From Plasticicumulans lactativorans (GTDB taxonomy: Bacteria > Pseudomonadota > Gammaproteobacteria > Competibacterales > Competibacteraceae): a DNA stretch of 64,000 nucleotides. The translations under genes and the position numbers were made by a program. Location of the stretch: NCBI RefSeq assembly GCF_004341245.1, contig NZ_SLWY01000009.1, forward strand, positions 143,208-207,207, given 5' to 3'. Positions 54,260 to 63,366 of the stretch are shown one piece after another. Within the stretch, counting starts at the first letter, position 1; every line of letters begins with the position of its first letter. The notes beneath the pieces were generated by a model, which had not been told where the DNA came from, did not search any database, and saw nothing but the letters and a program-made list of their open reading frames with translations.

Positions 54260-55312
54260 TCAGGCAAGCGGGTAGGCCCCCGGCCGGTAGCCGGGGCTCG
54301 CCGCCTCGACCTCTGCCACCGAGGCGTCGAGGCGCTCGCCGCCGTGCGCGCTGGCGCAGGCGCCGCGGGTGAACGGCGCGTGCGTGCGGGCATAGGCGCC
54401 CTTGAGGAAATGCGCGTACGAGTCGGTGGGGCGAACGGCGTAGTTCGCCGCGCCGAGCGCCGGCGGCGGGGCGAGCGCGAGGCCGGCGGCTGCGGCCTCC
54501 TGCATCATCCACGCGAGCGTGATGTCGGCGAGGCGCCGTTCCTGGTAGCCCCCGCCGACATCCGCGTGCGCGCCGACGAACCAGCGCTGTTCGAGGTTCG
54601 CCGCCGGCGTGGACGGATTCCACAGCTTGGCGGCGTAGGTCGCGCGGTGCTCGTCGAGCGCCAGCGCGTGGCGCACCGTGTCGATGTGCGCGAGCACCCA
54701 GTCGTCGTTCAGCCCGAACGCCGCGGCGTTGAGGTCGGACAGCACCTCCAGCGGGAAGCCGAGCGCGCCGACCGTGTCCCACACGCCGAGGAAGCGCAGG
54801 CGCGGGCGTTCGGTGCTGTAGAGATCGCGGAAGTCGCGCGCCTCGCGGCCGTCACCGCCGCGGTTGCCCCACTGGCGGAAGACGTCGTAGGCGGCATCGA
54901 GCTGGCCGATCGTCGCCGGGCCGAGCAGGCCGGCGGTGGCGATCATCGTCGCCAGGCTGCGCGCGGTGTAGGCGCCGCGGCTGAAGCCGAACAGCCAGAT
55001 GGCGTCGCCGGGGCGCCAGGCGCGGACCAGGAACTCGTAGCCCTGGCGCACGTTCACCGACAGCCCGAGCCCGGTGAGGCCCCCCAGCAGGTGGCCGACG
55101 GTCTGGCTGCCGACGCCGGGGTCGTACCACTTCAGGCCCTGGCCCGGCGCCGTGGCCTTGAGCACCTCGGCGACCGGGAGGGCGCGGTCGACGGGGTCGG
55201 CGTCGACCGCCTCGTACAGGTGCGCCACGTTGGTGCGGAAGTGGCCGAGGGCGGGGTCTTCGTCGGGCGTGTTCCAGGTGCCGTCGAAGCACAGGACGAG
55301 GTCGCGGGGCAT
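54260..55312 (-). CDS. DUF2235 alpha/beta hydrolase-like protein
   Basis: 350 residues. DUF2235 hallmarks: RDLVLCFDGTWN at the start, WYDPGVG near 63, and the nucleophile elbow GFSRGAYTAR with S111. It continues with FLGVWDTVGALG, HALALDE and FVGAHADVGGGY. The fold is shared with Tle1-type T6SS phospholipase effectors, but no T6SS, immunity or VgrG gene is adjacent, so a housekeeping or peptidoglycan/lipid role is equally possible. Convergent with prlC. Confidence 0.88.
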   Translation of the reverse strand: MPRDLVLCFDGTWNTPDEDPALGHFRTNVAHLYEAVDADPVDRALPVAEVLKATAPGQGLKWYDPGVGSQTVGHLLGGLTGLGLSVNVRQGYEFLVRAWRPGDAIWLFGFSRGAYTARSLATMIATAGLLGPATIGQLDAAYDVFRQWGNRGGDGREARDFRDLYSTERPRLRFLGVWDTVGALGFPLEVLSDLNAAAFGLNDDWVLAHIDTVRHALALDEHRATYAAKLWNPSTPAANLEQRWFVGAHADVGGGYQERRLADITLAWMMQEAAAAGLALAPPPALGAANYAVRPTDSYAHFLKGAYARTHAPFTRGACASAHGGERLDASVAEVEAASPGYRPGAYPLA

Positions 55313-55399
55313 GGGCGTTCTCCGGAATGGGGGCGCGGCGTCACCCCATCGGCATAGCCGCCGCCGCGCCAAACGCAAGGCCGCCCCGCGCGGTCGCGC

Positions 55400-56413
55400 T
55401 CACACGCCGTGCGCGTGGATGGTGTCGGCGCCGGCGATCTGCGGCAGCGCGGCGAGCGCGAGCTCGTCGGCGCGGGCCTCTTCGAGCAGCCATTCGCGGA
55501 AGGCCCTGACCTTGGCGCGCTCGGCGGTGTGCGCCGGGCACACGATCCAGTAGCCGAACTCCAGCGGCGCCACCAGCTTGAACGGGATCACCAGGCGTCC
55601 GGCGTGGATGTCGGGCAGCGCCAGCACCGGCAGACCGAGCGCCACGCCCTGGCCGTCGATCGCGGCCTCGATCGCCAGCGAGGCGTGGTTGAAGCGCGGC
55701 CCGCGGGCGGGGTCGACGCCCTCCACGTTGGCGACGCGCAGCCACTGCACCCAGTGCGACTCGGTCTCGAAGCCGTAGGGCGTCTCGTCGTGCAGCAGCG
55801 TGTGGTAGCGCAGGTCGTCGGGCGTCAGCAGCGGGTGCTCACCGGTCAGCAGCTGCGGACTGCACAGCGGCGTGACCTGCACCGAGAACAGCTTGGTGAC
55901 GTGGTACTCGGGGTAGTGGCCGGTGCCGAAGCGGATCGCGACGTCGACGTCCTCGCGGCGGAAATCCATCGGATCGGTGGCGGAGGCGCGCTCGCCGGCG
56001 CGGCGCACGTCGAGCAGGTCGTTGCTCGCCGCGATGCGCATCTCGATCTCCGGGTGCCGGCTCATGAAGTTGTCGAGCCGCGGCACCAGCCACTTCACCG
56101 CGAACGACGGCGTCAGGCTCACCGTGAGGATGCCGGTCTCGTCCTGCGCGCGCGCGAGTTCGACGGCCTCGGCGAGGCAGTCGAAGCCCTGGCGCAGCAG
56201 CGGCAGGCAGGCGTGGGCGACCTCGGTGAGCGCCAGTGCACGGTTCATGCGCCGGAACAGCTGCACGCCGAGGTGCTCTTCGAGCGACTTGATCTGGTGG
56301 CTGATCGCCGCCGGGGTGACGAAGAGCTCCTCGGCGGCCTTGCTGAAGCTCAGGTGGCGCGCCGCGGCCTCGAAGGCGCGCAGTGCATTAAGGGGAGGAA
56401 GGCGGTAAGCCAT
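55400..56413 (-). CDS. GcvA-type LysR transcriptional regulator
   Basis: 337 residues. N-terminal LPPLNALRAFEAAARHLSFS and FVTPAAISHQIKSLEEHLGV are typical of the GcvA branch of LysR proteins, with a full effector domain after it. Divergent from the DUF1127 gene at 56.6 kb, the probable target. A TGTT-N6-AACA dyad lies 25 bp upstream of its start. Confidence 0.9.
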   Translation of the reverse strand: MAYRLPPLNALRAFEAAARHLSFSKAAEELFVTPAAISHQIKSLEEHLGVQLFRRMNRALALTEVAHACLPLLRQGFDCLAEAVELARAQDETGILTVSLTPSFAVKWLVPRLDNFMSRHPEIEMRIAASNDLLDVRRAGERASATDPMDFRREDVDVAIRFGTGHYPEYHVTKLFSVQVTPLCSPQLLTGEHPLLTPDDLRYHTLLHDETPYGFETESHWVQWLRVANVEGVDPARGPRFNHASLAIEAAIDGQGVALGLPVLALPDIHAGRLVIPFKLVAPLEFGYWIVCPAHTAERAKVRAFREWLLEEARADELALAALPQIAGADTIHAHGV

Positions 56414-56437
56414 GGCAGCCTCGAATGAATCCAGTTC

Positions 56438-56453
56438 ATGTTGCAGTGAACAA
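56438..56453. promoter_or_regulatory. Candidate LysR operator ATGTTGCAGTGAACAA, copy 1
   Basis: Sixteen-base sequence containing the dyad TGTT-N6-AACA, located between the GcvA-type LysR and the divergent DUF1127 gene. An identical 16-mer occurs at 57047-57062. Exact duplication of an inverted-repeat motif around this gene pair makes it a good operator candidate. Confidence 0.5.
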
Positions 56454-56646
56454 TAAATCAATTGAGAACGGCCGACACGGCACCCACAATCTGCACCGTA
56501 TTGGAACGGCGACGCACTCAAAAAGTGCGCTCATCGTTAAGTGGATGTCCCGCTGAAGGCCCGCCCTGAATGTCTTGCCCAAAAAATGGGCAGTCGGCGG
56601 CAGGGCGCAACCGAGGGACATCCGAGGCAACCTACAGGTAGACATC

Positions 56647-56907
56647 ATGTTCAAGTCGTTCGATCTCAATCCGGCTAGCAGTCATCTCGTCAACGCGGTC
56701 AGCTCGACCGGGTTGTTCATTCCCCAGGGCATGAGCCGCTTCGATACCGAAGTGCGGCAGTCGCTCGTCGCCCGTCTCGGCCGCTGGCTGCAGCGTCGCC
56801 AGCAGCGCCTGGAACTCGCGCGCCTCGACGACCGCATGCTCTCCGACATCGGCCTGAGCCGTGCCGATGCCCTGGCCGAGGCCCTCAAGCCGTGCTGGCG
56901 TGACTGA
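56647..56907 (+). CDS. DUF1127 domain protein
   Basis: 86 residues. Core reads RQQRLELARLDDRMLSDIGLSRADALAEALKP near the C-terminus. AGGTAG precedes the ATG by about eight bases. Monocistronic, with a strong terminator 50 bp downstream. Divergent from a GcvA-type LysR gene, an arrangement that suggests direct regulation by it. Related to the DUF1127 gene at 6.8 kb, sharing promoter-proximal TTGCAG motifs. Confidence 0.88.
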   Translation: MFKSFDLNPASSHLVNAVSSTGLFIPQGMSRFDTEVRQSLVARLGRWLQRRQQRLELARLDDRMLSDIGLSRADALAEALKPCWRD

Positions 56908-56957
56908 GCGTGCGCCGCGTTCGCGGCCCCTCGTCTCCACGCCATCGGCCGAGACCT

Positions 56958-56988
56958 GAACGCGCCCTCCGGGGCGCGTTCTGCTTTT
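56958..56988 (+). terminator. Rho-independent terminator of the DUF1127 gene
   Basis: GAACGCGCC pairs with GGCGCGTTC around a six-base loop (CTCCGG), followed by TGCTTTT. Lies 50 bp after the DUF1127 stop codon. Confidence 0.8.
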
Positions 56989-57512
56989 CGGCATGCGGCG
57001 GCGTTTCCTGGCAATGCACGGCCCATGCCCTGGTGATCCAGGCGCTATGTTGCAGTGAACAAAAGCCTTTTGTCGCGCTTTGTTGCGTTGCAGCAAAATC
57101 GATTCATCCGGATGACGCAACAGGGGCCGGCGTGCGCGCGGGGCCCGGTGCTGCGCCGTGGTGATGCGGCCGGTGACGACCATCGCACCGATGCCGGCAC
57201 GTGGCGTATTCCTGGCGGCGGGGCGGCTGGATGGCGGGGCGAACGCGTACGGCGGCGCGACCGGATGCCGTCCGGGCCGCGCACCTTAGAGGATCGGCTG
57301 GTGGAATCCCAGCGGGCAGGGTGGTCCCGATGCCCGGCGGTGCGCCGCCGCCGCCGATGGCTCACGGGGCAGGGTGGACCCGCGCGGTTGCCGCGGAGGA
57401 TGGCCGCGGGCGGGCGACAGGGCGCGCCGTTGCCGATGGGCGGTGCGGCGGAGGCAGCCGGTGCGGAGGAGCGACTGGCCGCGCCCTCGCCGGGGCGCGG
57501 CCGGCTGCCGCG
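56989..57512. other. Intergenic region with a repeated operator-like motif
   Basis: 524 bp without a credible gene; the one ORF starting here (from 57055) is arginine/glycine-rich shadow sequence. It contains ATGTTGCAGTGAACAA at 57047-57062, identical to the copy beside the LysR start. It also contains TTGCGTTGCAGCAA at 57082-57095, sharing TGCGTTGCAGCA with the gap upstream of the first DUF1127 gene. No gene follows these motifs on the plus strand, so they may be relics or sites for an unannotated RNA. Confidence 0.45.
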
Positions 57513-58151
57513 TCAATAGGCGACCGTGAAGCGCTGCCGGCGGTGGGCCGGCCGCTCCAGTTCGTCGAGCATCGCCACCGCGTAGTCTTCGAGCGAGATC
57601 GCGCTGTTGCCGGCGGCGTCGGTGAGCAGCCGGTCCCGGCCGAGCCGGAACGTCCCGGTGCGCCGGCCCGGGGCGATCGAGGCGGCCGGCGACAGCATCG
57701 TCCAGTCCAGGTCTTCGAGGCCCCTCAGCAGTTCGAGGGCATCGCGGGCGCCTTCGGCCGAGGCCTTCCACTGCGCGGGAAAGTCGGGGCTGTCGATCAG
57801 CAACCGCCCGGGCTCCGTTTCGAGGCTGCCCGCGCCGCCGACCACCAGCAGTCGGGGGACCCCGGCGGCCTGCACGGCACGCACGATGCTCCGGATGCCC
57901 TGCCGGTAGTAGTCCCGCACGTCCGCCTGCGCGTGGCCGCTGAAGGCGCTGAGCACGGCGTCATGACCGCGCAGCTGCCCGGCCAGCGCGTCCGCGTCGG
58001 GCACGTCCGCTTTAAGCGCGGTCAGCCGCGGCTCCGGTGCGAGTCTGTCGGGCCGGGTCACGAGTGCGGTGACCGCGTGCCCACGCGCGAGGGACTCGGC
58101 GCGCAGGGCCGAGCCGATGAAGCCGCTGGCCCCGATGATGGCAACTTTCAT
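57513..58151 (-). CDS. NAD(P)-binding reductase, NmrA/YwnB-like
   Basis: 212-residue Rossmann-fold protein. MKVAIIGASGFIGSAL is the dinucleotide-binding start, and the GGAGSLE segment is typical of YwnB/NmrA-like atypical SDR proteins. Catalysis is uncertain. Divergent from a LysR regulator with a 136-bp shared promoter region holding two palindromes, so it is probably the target of that regulator. Confidence 0.88.
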   Translation of the reverse strand: MKVAIIGASGFIGSALRAESLARGHAVTALVTRPDRLAPEPRLTALKADVPDADALAGQLRGHDAVLSAFSGHAQADVRDYYRQGIRSIVRAVQAAGVPRLLVVGGAGSLETEPGRLLIDSPDFPAQWKASAEGARDALELLRGLEDLDWTMLSPAASIAPGRRTGTFRLGRDRLLTDAAGNSAISLEDYAVAMLDELERPAHRRQRFTVAY

Positions 58152-58189
58152 GTGCTGTTCTCCGAAAGGTGTGGATGTCGGTATCGCCA

Positions 58190-58203
58190 TGCAAGCGCTT
58201 GCA
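58190..58203. promoter_or_regulatory. Perfect 14-bp palindrome in divergent promoter
   Basis: TGCAAGCGCTTGCA lies between the reductase and the LysR gene, 39 bp upstream of the reductase ATG. A symmetric site in such a gap is a good operator candidate. Confidence 0.5.
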
Positions 58204-58246
58204 CGGGCGGCATCATCGGGCGCCCCATTGTTTGTAAAAAGGTGCA

Positions 58247-58268
58247 CAATTGAAATTCATTGGAATTG
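58247..58268. promoter_or_regulatory. LysR-type dyad in divergent promoter
   Basis: CAATT and AATTG separated by 12 bases (58247-58251 and 58264-58268), 20 bp upstream of the LysR start, in an AT-rich patch that likely holds both promoters. Fits autoregulation by a LysR protein. Confidence 0.45.
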
Positions 58269-58287
58269 ATCCAGGAACAATCTGGGC

Positions 58288-59211
58288 ATGGCGGACGCTG
58301 CGGCGGAAGATCTGAACCACATCCGCATCTTCGTGGCGGTCGCCGAGGCGGGCAGCTTCACGGCCGCCGCGGAACGCCTGGGGCTGGCGAAGGCGCAGGT
58401 GAGCCTGCAGGTCGCCCGGCTGGAGACGGCCCTCGGCGAGCGCCTGTTCAACCGCACCACGCGCAGGGTCGGCCTGACCGACGCCGGGCAGCGGCTGCTG
58501 GACGCCTGCGCGCCCCTGCTGCACGGGCTGCTCGCGGCGCTGGGCAGCGTCGGCGCCGGGGCGCCCGTCCTCAGCGGCCGGCTGCGGGTGAGCGCCACGG
58601 TGGACCACACCGTGCAGTTCCTGGCCGGGGTCGTCGCCGACTTCGCCGCGCAGCATCCGGCGCTGGAGATCGAACTGCGCTCGAGCGACCGGCTCGCCGA
58701 CCTGGTCACGGAAGGGATCGACGTCGCGATCCGGATGGGCTGGCTGCGGGATTCGAGCCTCAGGGCCACGCCGCTCGGCGCGTTCGAGCAGGGCGTGGTG
58801 GCCGCGCCCGGCTACCTCGCGCAGCACGGCACGCCGGCGCATCCCGGCGAACTGGCCGCGCACCGCTGGATCGCCCTGACGCTGCTGCAGGCGCCGCTGA
58901 CCTGGACCTTCACCCCCGCGGCCGGCGATGCGGTGACGGTGCGGATGCGCGCACGCCTGCGCACCGATTCGCCCGTCGCCTTGCGTGCCCTGCTCGTCGG
59001 TGGCGCCGGAGTCTCGGTCGTGAGCCTGCTGCAGGCGGCGGACGAACTGCGCGACGGCCGGCTGGTGCGGGTGCTGCCCGACTGGCGGCTGCCGCGCGGC
59101 GGCATCTTCGCCGTCTACCCGCCGGGGCGGCATCGCCCCGCCGCGGCGCGGGCGTTCGTCGCGTTCGTGCGCGAGCGGCTGTCGGGCGGGCCGCAGGACG
59201 GCGCGCCGTGA
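58288..59211 (+). CDS. LysR-family transcriptional regulator
   Basis: 307 residues. Helix-turn-helix in FVAVAEAGSFTAAAERLGLAKAQVSLQVARLE, then a LysR effector domain to the C-terminus (EGIDVAIRMGWLRDSSL, GVSVVSLLQA). Divergent from the NmrA/YwnB-like reductase, a common regulator-target layout. Convergent with dctD, 12 bp between stops. Confidence 0.92.
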   Translation: MADAAAEDLNHIRIFVAVAEAGSFTAAAERLGLAKAQVSLQVARLETALGERLFNRTTRRVGLTDAGQRLLDACAPLLHGLLAALGSVGAGAPVLSGRLRVSATVDHTVQFLAGVVADFAAQHPALEIELRSSDRLADLVTEGIDVAIRMGWLRDSSLRATPLGAFEQGVVAAPGYLAQHGTPAHPGELAAHRWIALTLLQAPLTWTFTPAAGDAVTVRMRARLRTDSPVALRALLVGGAGVSVVSLLQAADELRDGRLVRVLPDWRLPRGGIFAVYPPGRHRPAAARAFVAFVRERLSGGPQDGAP

Positions 59212-59223
59212 ACGCGCGGCGGG

Positions 59224-60558
59224 TCAATCCTCGCCGCGGCGCAGCCCGTACTTCTTCAGCTTGTCGTAGAGCGTCTTGCGTGGCAGGCCGAGCGCCTCGC
59301 AGGCGGCCCCGACGCTGCCCTTGTGGCGTTCGAGCTCCTGCACGATCACCGCGCGCTCGAACGCCGCCACCTGCTCGGGCAGCGACAGCGTCGCGCCGCT
59401 GCCCGGCTGGTAGCCGTTGTCGACGAGCTGCCCGAGCACGAAGCGGTCGGCGGCGTTGGCGAGTTCACGCACGTTGCCGGGCCAGCGCTCGGCGAGCAGC
59501 CCGGCGAGCACCTCGGCGCTGATCGGTGGCGCCGGGCGGCGGTAGCGCTCGGCGGCGCGCAGCACGAAATGCTGGAACAGCGGGGCGATGTCCTCGCGCC
59601 GGTCGCGCAGCGGCGGGATCGTCAGCTTGATCACGTTCAGGCGGTAGTAGAGGTCGGCGCGGAAGCGCCCGGCATCGGCCTCGGTGCGCAGGTCGACCTT
59701 GGTTGCCGCGACCACGCGGATGTCGAAGGGGATCGCGCGGTTCGAGCCCAGCCGCTCGGCGCAGCGGTCCTGCAGCGCGCGCAGCACCTTCACCTGCAGG
59801 TTGAGCGGCATGCTCTCGATCTCGTCGAGGAACACGGTGCCGCCGTGCGCGTACTCCAGCTTGCCGATGCGCTTGCTCGACGCGCCGGTGAAGGCGCCGG
59901 CCTCGTGGCCGAACAGCTCGCTCTCGAAGATCGTCTCCGGGATCGCGCCGCAGTTGAGGGCGACGAAGGGCGCGTCGCGCCGGCTGCTCGCCCGGTGCAG
60001 GCTGCGCGCCACCACCTCCTTGCCGGCGCCGGTTTCGCCCTCGATCAGGATGTCGGCGCCGCTGTCGGCGAGGTCGGCGATCGCCGCGCGCAGGCGCACG
60101 ATCGCCGGGCTGCGCCCGAGCAGCAGGATCTCGCTCGTGCGGCTCGCCTCGATCTCGGCGCGCAGGCGGCGGTTCTCGAGGGTCAGCGCACGCATCGCCA
60201 GCGCACGGCGCACGGTGTCGAGCAGGGTGTCGCGGCGATAGGGCTTTTCGAGGAAGTCGTAGGCGCCGTCGCGCATCGCCTGCACCGCGGTGGCGATGTC
60301 GCCGTGGCCGGTGACCAGCACCAGCGGCAGCTCGGCGTCGAACGCACGCACCCGCGCGAGCAGTGCGAGGCCGTCGAGGCCGGGCATGCGGATGTCGCTG
60401 ACGACGATCCCCGGCCAGTCGCGGTCGAGCTGTTCGAGCGCCGCCTCGGCCGAGGTACAGGGGCGCACCGTCAGGCCCTCCAGCTCCAGCGTCTGCGCGC
60501 CCATCGCGAGCACGTGGGGTTCGTCGTCGACCAGCAGGATGGGGCCGGAGGCGTTCAT
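59224..60558 (-). CDS. Sigma-54-dependent response regulator, DctD-like
   Basis: 444 residues. Receiver domain with D55 (VVSDIRMPGLDG) and a conserved lysine in FLEKPY. Central AAA+ domain with Walker A GETGAGKE, the sigma-54 contact GAFTGA and GTVFLDEIESM. C-terminal Fis-type helix-turn-helix in SVGAACEALGLPRKTLYDKLKKYGL. Located downstream of a DctB-like kinase, its presumed partner. The closest named pair is DctB/DctD for C4-dicarboxylates, but no dct transporter is in the window. Confidence 0.9.
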   Translation of the reverse strand: MNASGPILLVDDEPHVLAMGAQTLELEGLTVRPCTSAEAALEQLDRDWPGIVVSDIRMPGLDGLALLARVRAFDAELPLVLVTGHGDIATAVQAMRDGAYDFLEKPYRRDTLLDTVRRALAMRALTLENRRLRAEIEASRTSEILLLGRSPAIVRLRAAIADLADSGADILIEGETGAGKEVVARSLHRASSRRDAPFVALNCGAIPETIFESELFGHEAGAFTGASSKRIGKLEYAHGGTVFLDEIESMPLNLQVKVLRALQDRCAERLGSNRAIPFDIRVVAATKVDLRTEADAGRFRADLYYRLNVIKLTIPPLRDRREDIAPLFQHFVLRAAERYRRPAPPISAEVLAGLLAERWPGNVRELANAADRFVLGQLVDNGYQPGSGATLSLPEQVAAFERAVIVQELERHKGSVGAACEALGLPRKTLYDKLKKYGLRRGED

Positions 60559-60625
60559 CGGTGGGTTCCTCGCGTGCGGCGGGTCGGGGGCCGGGTGCGG
60601 TGCGCTGCCGCAGCGGCGGACGGCC

Positions 60626-62428
60626 TCATGGCGGCGGTGCCTGCGGCAGGTCGATGGTGAACAGCGCACCGCCGTCGGGGTGGTGCGTGGCGCGCAGCGT
60701 GCCGCCGAAGGCGTCGACGATGCCGTAGGAGATCGACAGCCCCAGCCCCAGCCCCTCACCGACCGGCTTGGTGGTGAAGAAGGGGTCGAACAGGCGTTCG
60801 AGGGCGTCGGGCGCGATGCCCGGCCCGGTGTCGCGCACGCCGATACGCGCGCGCGCGCCGTCGGCGTCGAGGGTGAGTTCGATGCGCCGCTCGGTGGCGT
60901 CGCGCAGGACGTCGCAGGCGTTCTTCAGCAGGTTGACCAGCACCTGTTCGAGCCGGATCGCGTTGCCGCGCAGCCACACCGGCTGCGGCGGCCGCGTGAC
61001 CGTGAGTGCCACCTGGTCCTCGCGCAGGCGCGGCTCGATCAGCGCGATCGCGTTGGTGATCGAGCGGCCGAGTTCGACCGCCTCGACCTCGTCGCCGGTC
61101 TTGCGGGCGAAGCCGCGCAGCTGGCCGGTGAGCACGCTCATGCGGTCGGTGAGTTCGACCACGGTGGCGAGGTTGGTGCGCGCCTCGGCGTAGCGCTCGC
61201 GCTCGAGCAGCACCACGGCGTTGTCGGCGTAGCCGCGGATCGCCGCCAGCGGCTGGTTGAGCTCATGCACGAGGCCCGCCGACAACTGCCCCAGCGCGGC
61301 CAGCTTGCTCGCCTGGATCAGGTCGTTCTGGGCCCGCTGCAATTCGCGGGTGCGCTCGGCGACGCGCACTTCGAGCTCGTCACGCGCGCGGCGCAGCGTC
61401 TCCTCGACGCGTGCCTGGTAGTGCAGGCGGTCGCGCAGGCGGTGCCGGCGCTGGCGCCAGAAGAGGCCGAGCGAGAGCGCCACGGCAAGCGCCGAGCCGA
61501 CGCCGAGCAGCGTGTAGCGCACGCGTTCGTCGACCGGCGCGAGCGGCGCCAGCACGTGCACGTGCCAGCCGGCCTCGTTCACCTGGCTGGTCTCGACCAG
61601 GTACCCGGTGGTGACGGTCGATCGGCGGCCGTCCGCCTCGGCGCGCGTCTCGCGCAGGCTGATGCTGCGCAGGGCACCGTCCAGCCAGCGCCCGTCGGCC
61701 AGCGGCAGCGGCTCCAGCGGCTGGTCGACGTACTGCCGCGCTGCCTCGATGCGCTCGCGCGCCGCGCGGCTCAGCGGCTGCAGCGTGCGGTAGCGCAGGT
61801 CCGCGCGGTTGGTGATGAACACCACGCCCTCGGCGTCGGTGACGATCACCGGCATGGCCGTCTGCGACCAGGAGTTCTCCACCCGGTCGCGGTCGATCTT
61901 CACCACGCACACACCAATCACCTGGCCGCGGTGGCGCACCGGGTACGAAAAGTAGAAGCCCGGCCGGTTCGAGGTGGTGCCGAGTGCGAAGTAGAGCCCG
62001 CTGCCCCCCGCGAGCGCGTTCTGGAAGTAGGGCCGGAAGCCGAAGTTCATGCCCACGAAGCTGACCGGCGTATCAGCGTTGCTGGCTGCGATGGTGAGCC
62101 CATCGGCTGCGATCACGTAGGTATCGGTAGCCTGCGCGGTGGTGTTGAATGCGCTCAGGCGCTGGTTCAGCGCCGCCCGCAGCGCGACGTCGTCGGGGGC
62201 GAGCAGGGCGCGGGTGACGCGCTCCTCCTGCGCCAGCAGGCGCGGCAGCACCGCGTAGGTTTCGAGCAGGCCCTGCAGGCTCGTGCCGTAGCGTTCGAGC
62301 GCGCGCTGGGCGTCCTCGCGCACCGTCGCGAGCGCCGCGGCGCGGCTGATCGCTGCGGCCTGCCACAGCACGCCGGCGAAGGCGAGCGCGAGCAGCACGC
62401 TGAGGGCGTAGGCGTGGCGGCGCTTCAC
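60626..62428 (-). CDS. Sensor histidine kinase, DctB-like
   Basis: 600 residues. N-terminal membrane helix (about 8-28), then a long periplasmic dCache-type domain to about residue 310, a second membrane helix and a coiled-coil. The HisKA has phosphoacceptor histidine in LSAGLVHELNQPLAAIRGYADNA. The HATPase_c domain follows (GLGLGLSISYGIVDAFGG). Overlaps the AEC permease stop by four bases and precedes the sigma-54 regulator by 67 bp. The coupling to an AEC transporter rather than a dct transporter suggests a different carboxylate signal (inference). Confidence 0.9.
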   Translation of the reverse strand: MKRRHAYALSVLLALAFAGVLWQAAAISRAAALATVREDAQRALERYGTSLQGLLETYAVLPRLLAQEERVTRALLAPDDVALRAALNQRLSAFNTTAQATDTYVIAADGLTIAASNADTPVSFVGMNFGFRPYFQNALAGGSGLYFALGTTSNRPGFYFSYPVRHRGQVIGVCVVKIDRDRVENSWSQTAMPVIVTDAEGVVFITNRADLRYRTLQPLSRAARERIEAARQYVDQPLEPLPLADGRWLDGALRSISLRETRAEADGRRSTVTTGYLVETSQVNEAGWHVHVLAPLAPVDERVRYTLLGVGSALAVALSLGLFWRQRRHRLRDRLHYQARVEETLRRARDELEVRVAERTRELQRAQNDLIQASKLAALGQLSAGLVHELNQPLAAIRGYADNAVVLLERERYAEARTNLATVVELTDRMSVLTGQLRGFARKTGDEVEAVELGRSITNAIALIEPRLREDQVALTVTRPPQPVWLRGNAIRLEQVLVNLLKNACDVLRDATERRIELTLDADGARARIGVRDTGPGIAPDALERLFDPFFTTKPVGEGLGLGLSISYGIVDAFGGTLRATHHPDGGALFTIDLPQAPPP

Positions 62429-63366
62429 CGGGCGAGCCCCGGCGCGAGCAGCAGCGCCAGCAGCGGCAGGGTGAGCATCGCCGCCGCCGTCTGCACGGTG
62501 ACGATGGCCGCGGCGAGCGGGGCGTCACCGCCCATCTGCCGCGCCAGCACGTAGGCCGACGGCGCACCCGGCAGCGCCGCGAACAGCGTCAGCACGGCGC
62601 GCTCGAGCGGGGCGAGGCCGGCGACGGCGCTGCCCGCCCACACCAGTAGCGGCAGCCCCACCAGCTTGAGCGCCACCGCGGCACCGACCGCCGCGGCGCG
62701 GCCGCCGACGGCGGTGAGGCGCAGGCCCGCGCCCATCGTCAGCAGGCCGAGCGGCAGTGCGGCGCGGGAGAGGATGTCGAGCAGCCCGGCGCTGCCCCAC
62801 GGCAGCCCCAGTTGCCCCAGGTTCAGCACGAGGCCGAGCGCGCAGGCGACGATCAGCGGGTTGCGCAGCACGGCGGCGGCGAGGTGCCACGGCGCCACGC
62901 GCCCCTGCGCGTGGGTGATCACCGCCACGCACAGCAGGTTGACCAGCGGCACCATGATCGCCAGCGCGAGCGCGGCGAGCGGCGCGCCCGCGCGCCCGAA
63001 CAGCGCCGGCGTCGCGGCGAGGCCGACGTAGGTGTTGAGGCGGATCACCCCCTGGTAGACCGAGCCGAAGCCGGCACCGTCGGCGGCGAGCCACGGCCGC
63101 AGCGCGTAGGCGAGCGCGGTCATCAGCAGCTGGCTCACGACGATCACCGCGATGAGCGGGGCGAAGGCGTAGCCACCGAGGTCGGCGAGCGCGAGTTCCT
63201 TCAACAGCAGCGCCGGCAGCAGCAGGTAGTAGGCGAGCCGCTCGGCCGGCGGCCAGAACGCCGAGCCGGGGAAGTCGGCGCGGCGCAGCGCCTGGCCCAG
63301 CAGGATCAGGGCGAAGATCGGGCCGAGCGCAGCCGTGGCGGTGGCGAAGGACTGGGCGAGGTTCAT
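62425..63366 (-). CDS. AEC-family transporter
   Basis: 313 residues with about ten membrane spans (auxin efflux carrier-like family, also malate and other organic-acid permeases in bacteria). Hallmarks include ALILLGQALRRADF at the start and RLNTYVGLAATPALFG in the middle. The four-base overlap with the downstream sensor kinase makes a transporter-sensor-regulator operon likely. Confidence 0.88.
   Translation of the reverse strand: MNLAQSFATATAALGPIFALILLGQALRRADFPGSAFWPPAERLAYYLLLPALLLKELALADLGGYAFAPLIAVIVVSQLLMTALAYALRPWLAADGAGFGSVYQGVIRLNTYVGLAATPALFGRAGAPLAALALAIMVPLVNLLCVAVITHAQGRVAPWHLAAAVLRNPLIVACALGLVLNLGQLGLPWGSAGLLDILSRAALPLGLLTMGAGLRLTAVGGRAAAVGAAVALKLVGLPLLVWAGSAVAGLAPLERAVLTLFAALPGAPSAYVLARQMGGDAPLAAAIVTVQTAAAMLTLPLLALLLAPGLAR

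Noticed and set aside
57055..57519. 154-codon plus-strand ORF
   Set aside because: Composition is arginine/glycine/proline-rich as in shadow frames, it has no recognisable motif, and it spans a region holding regulatory repeats.
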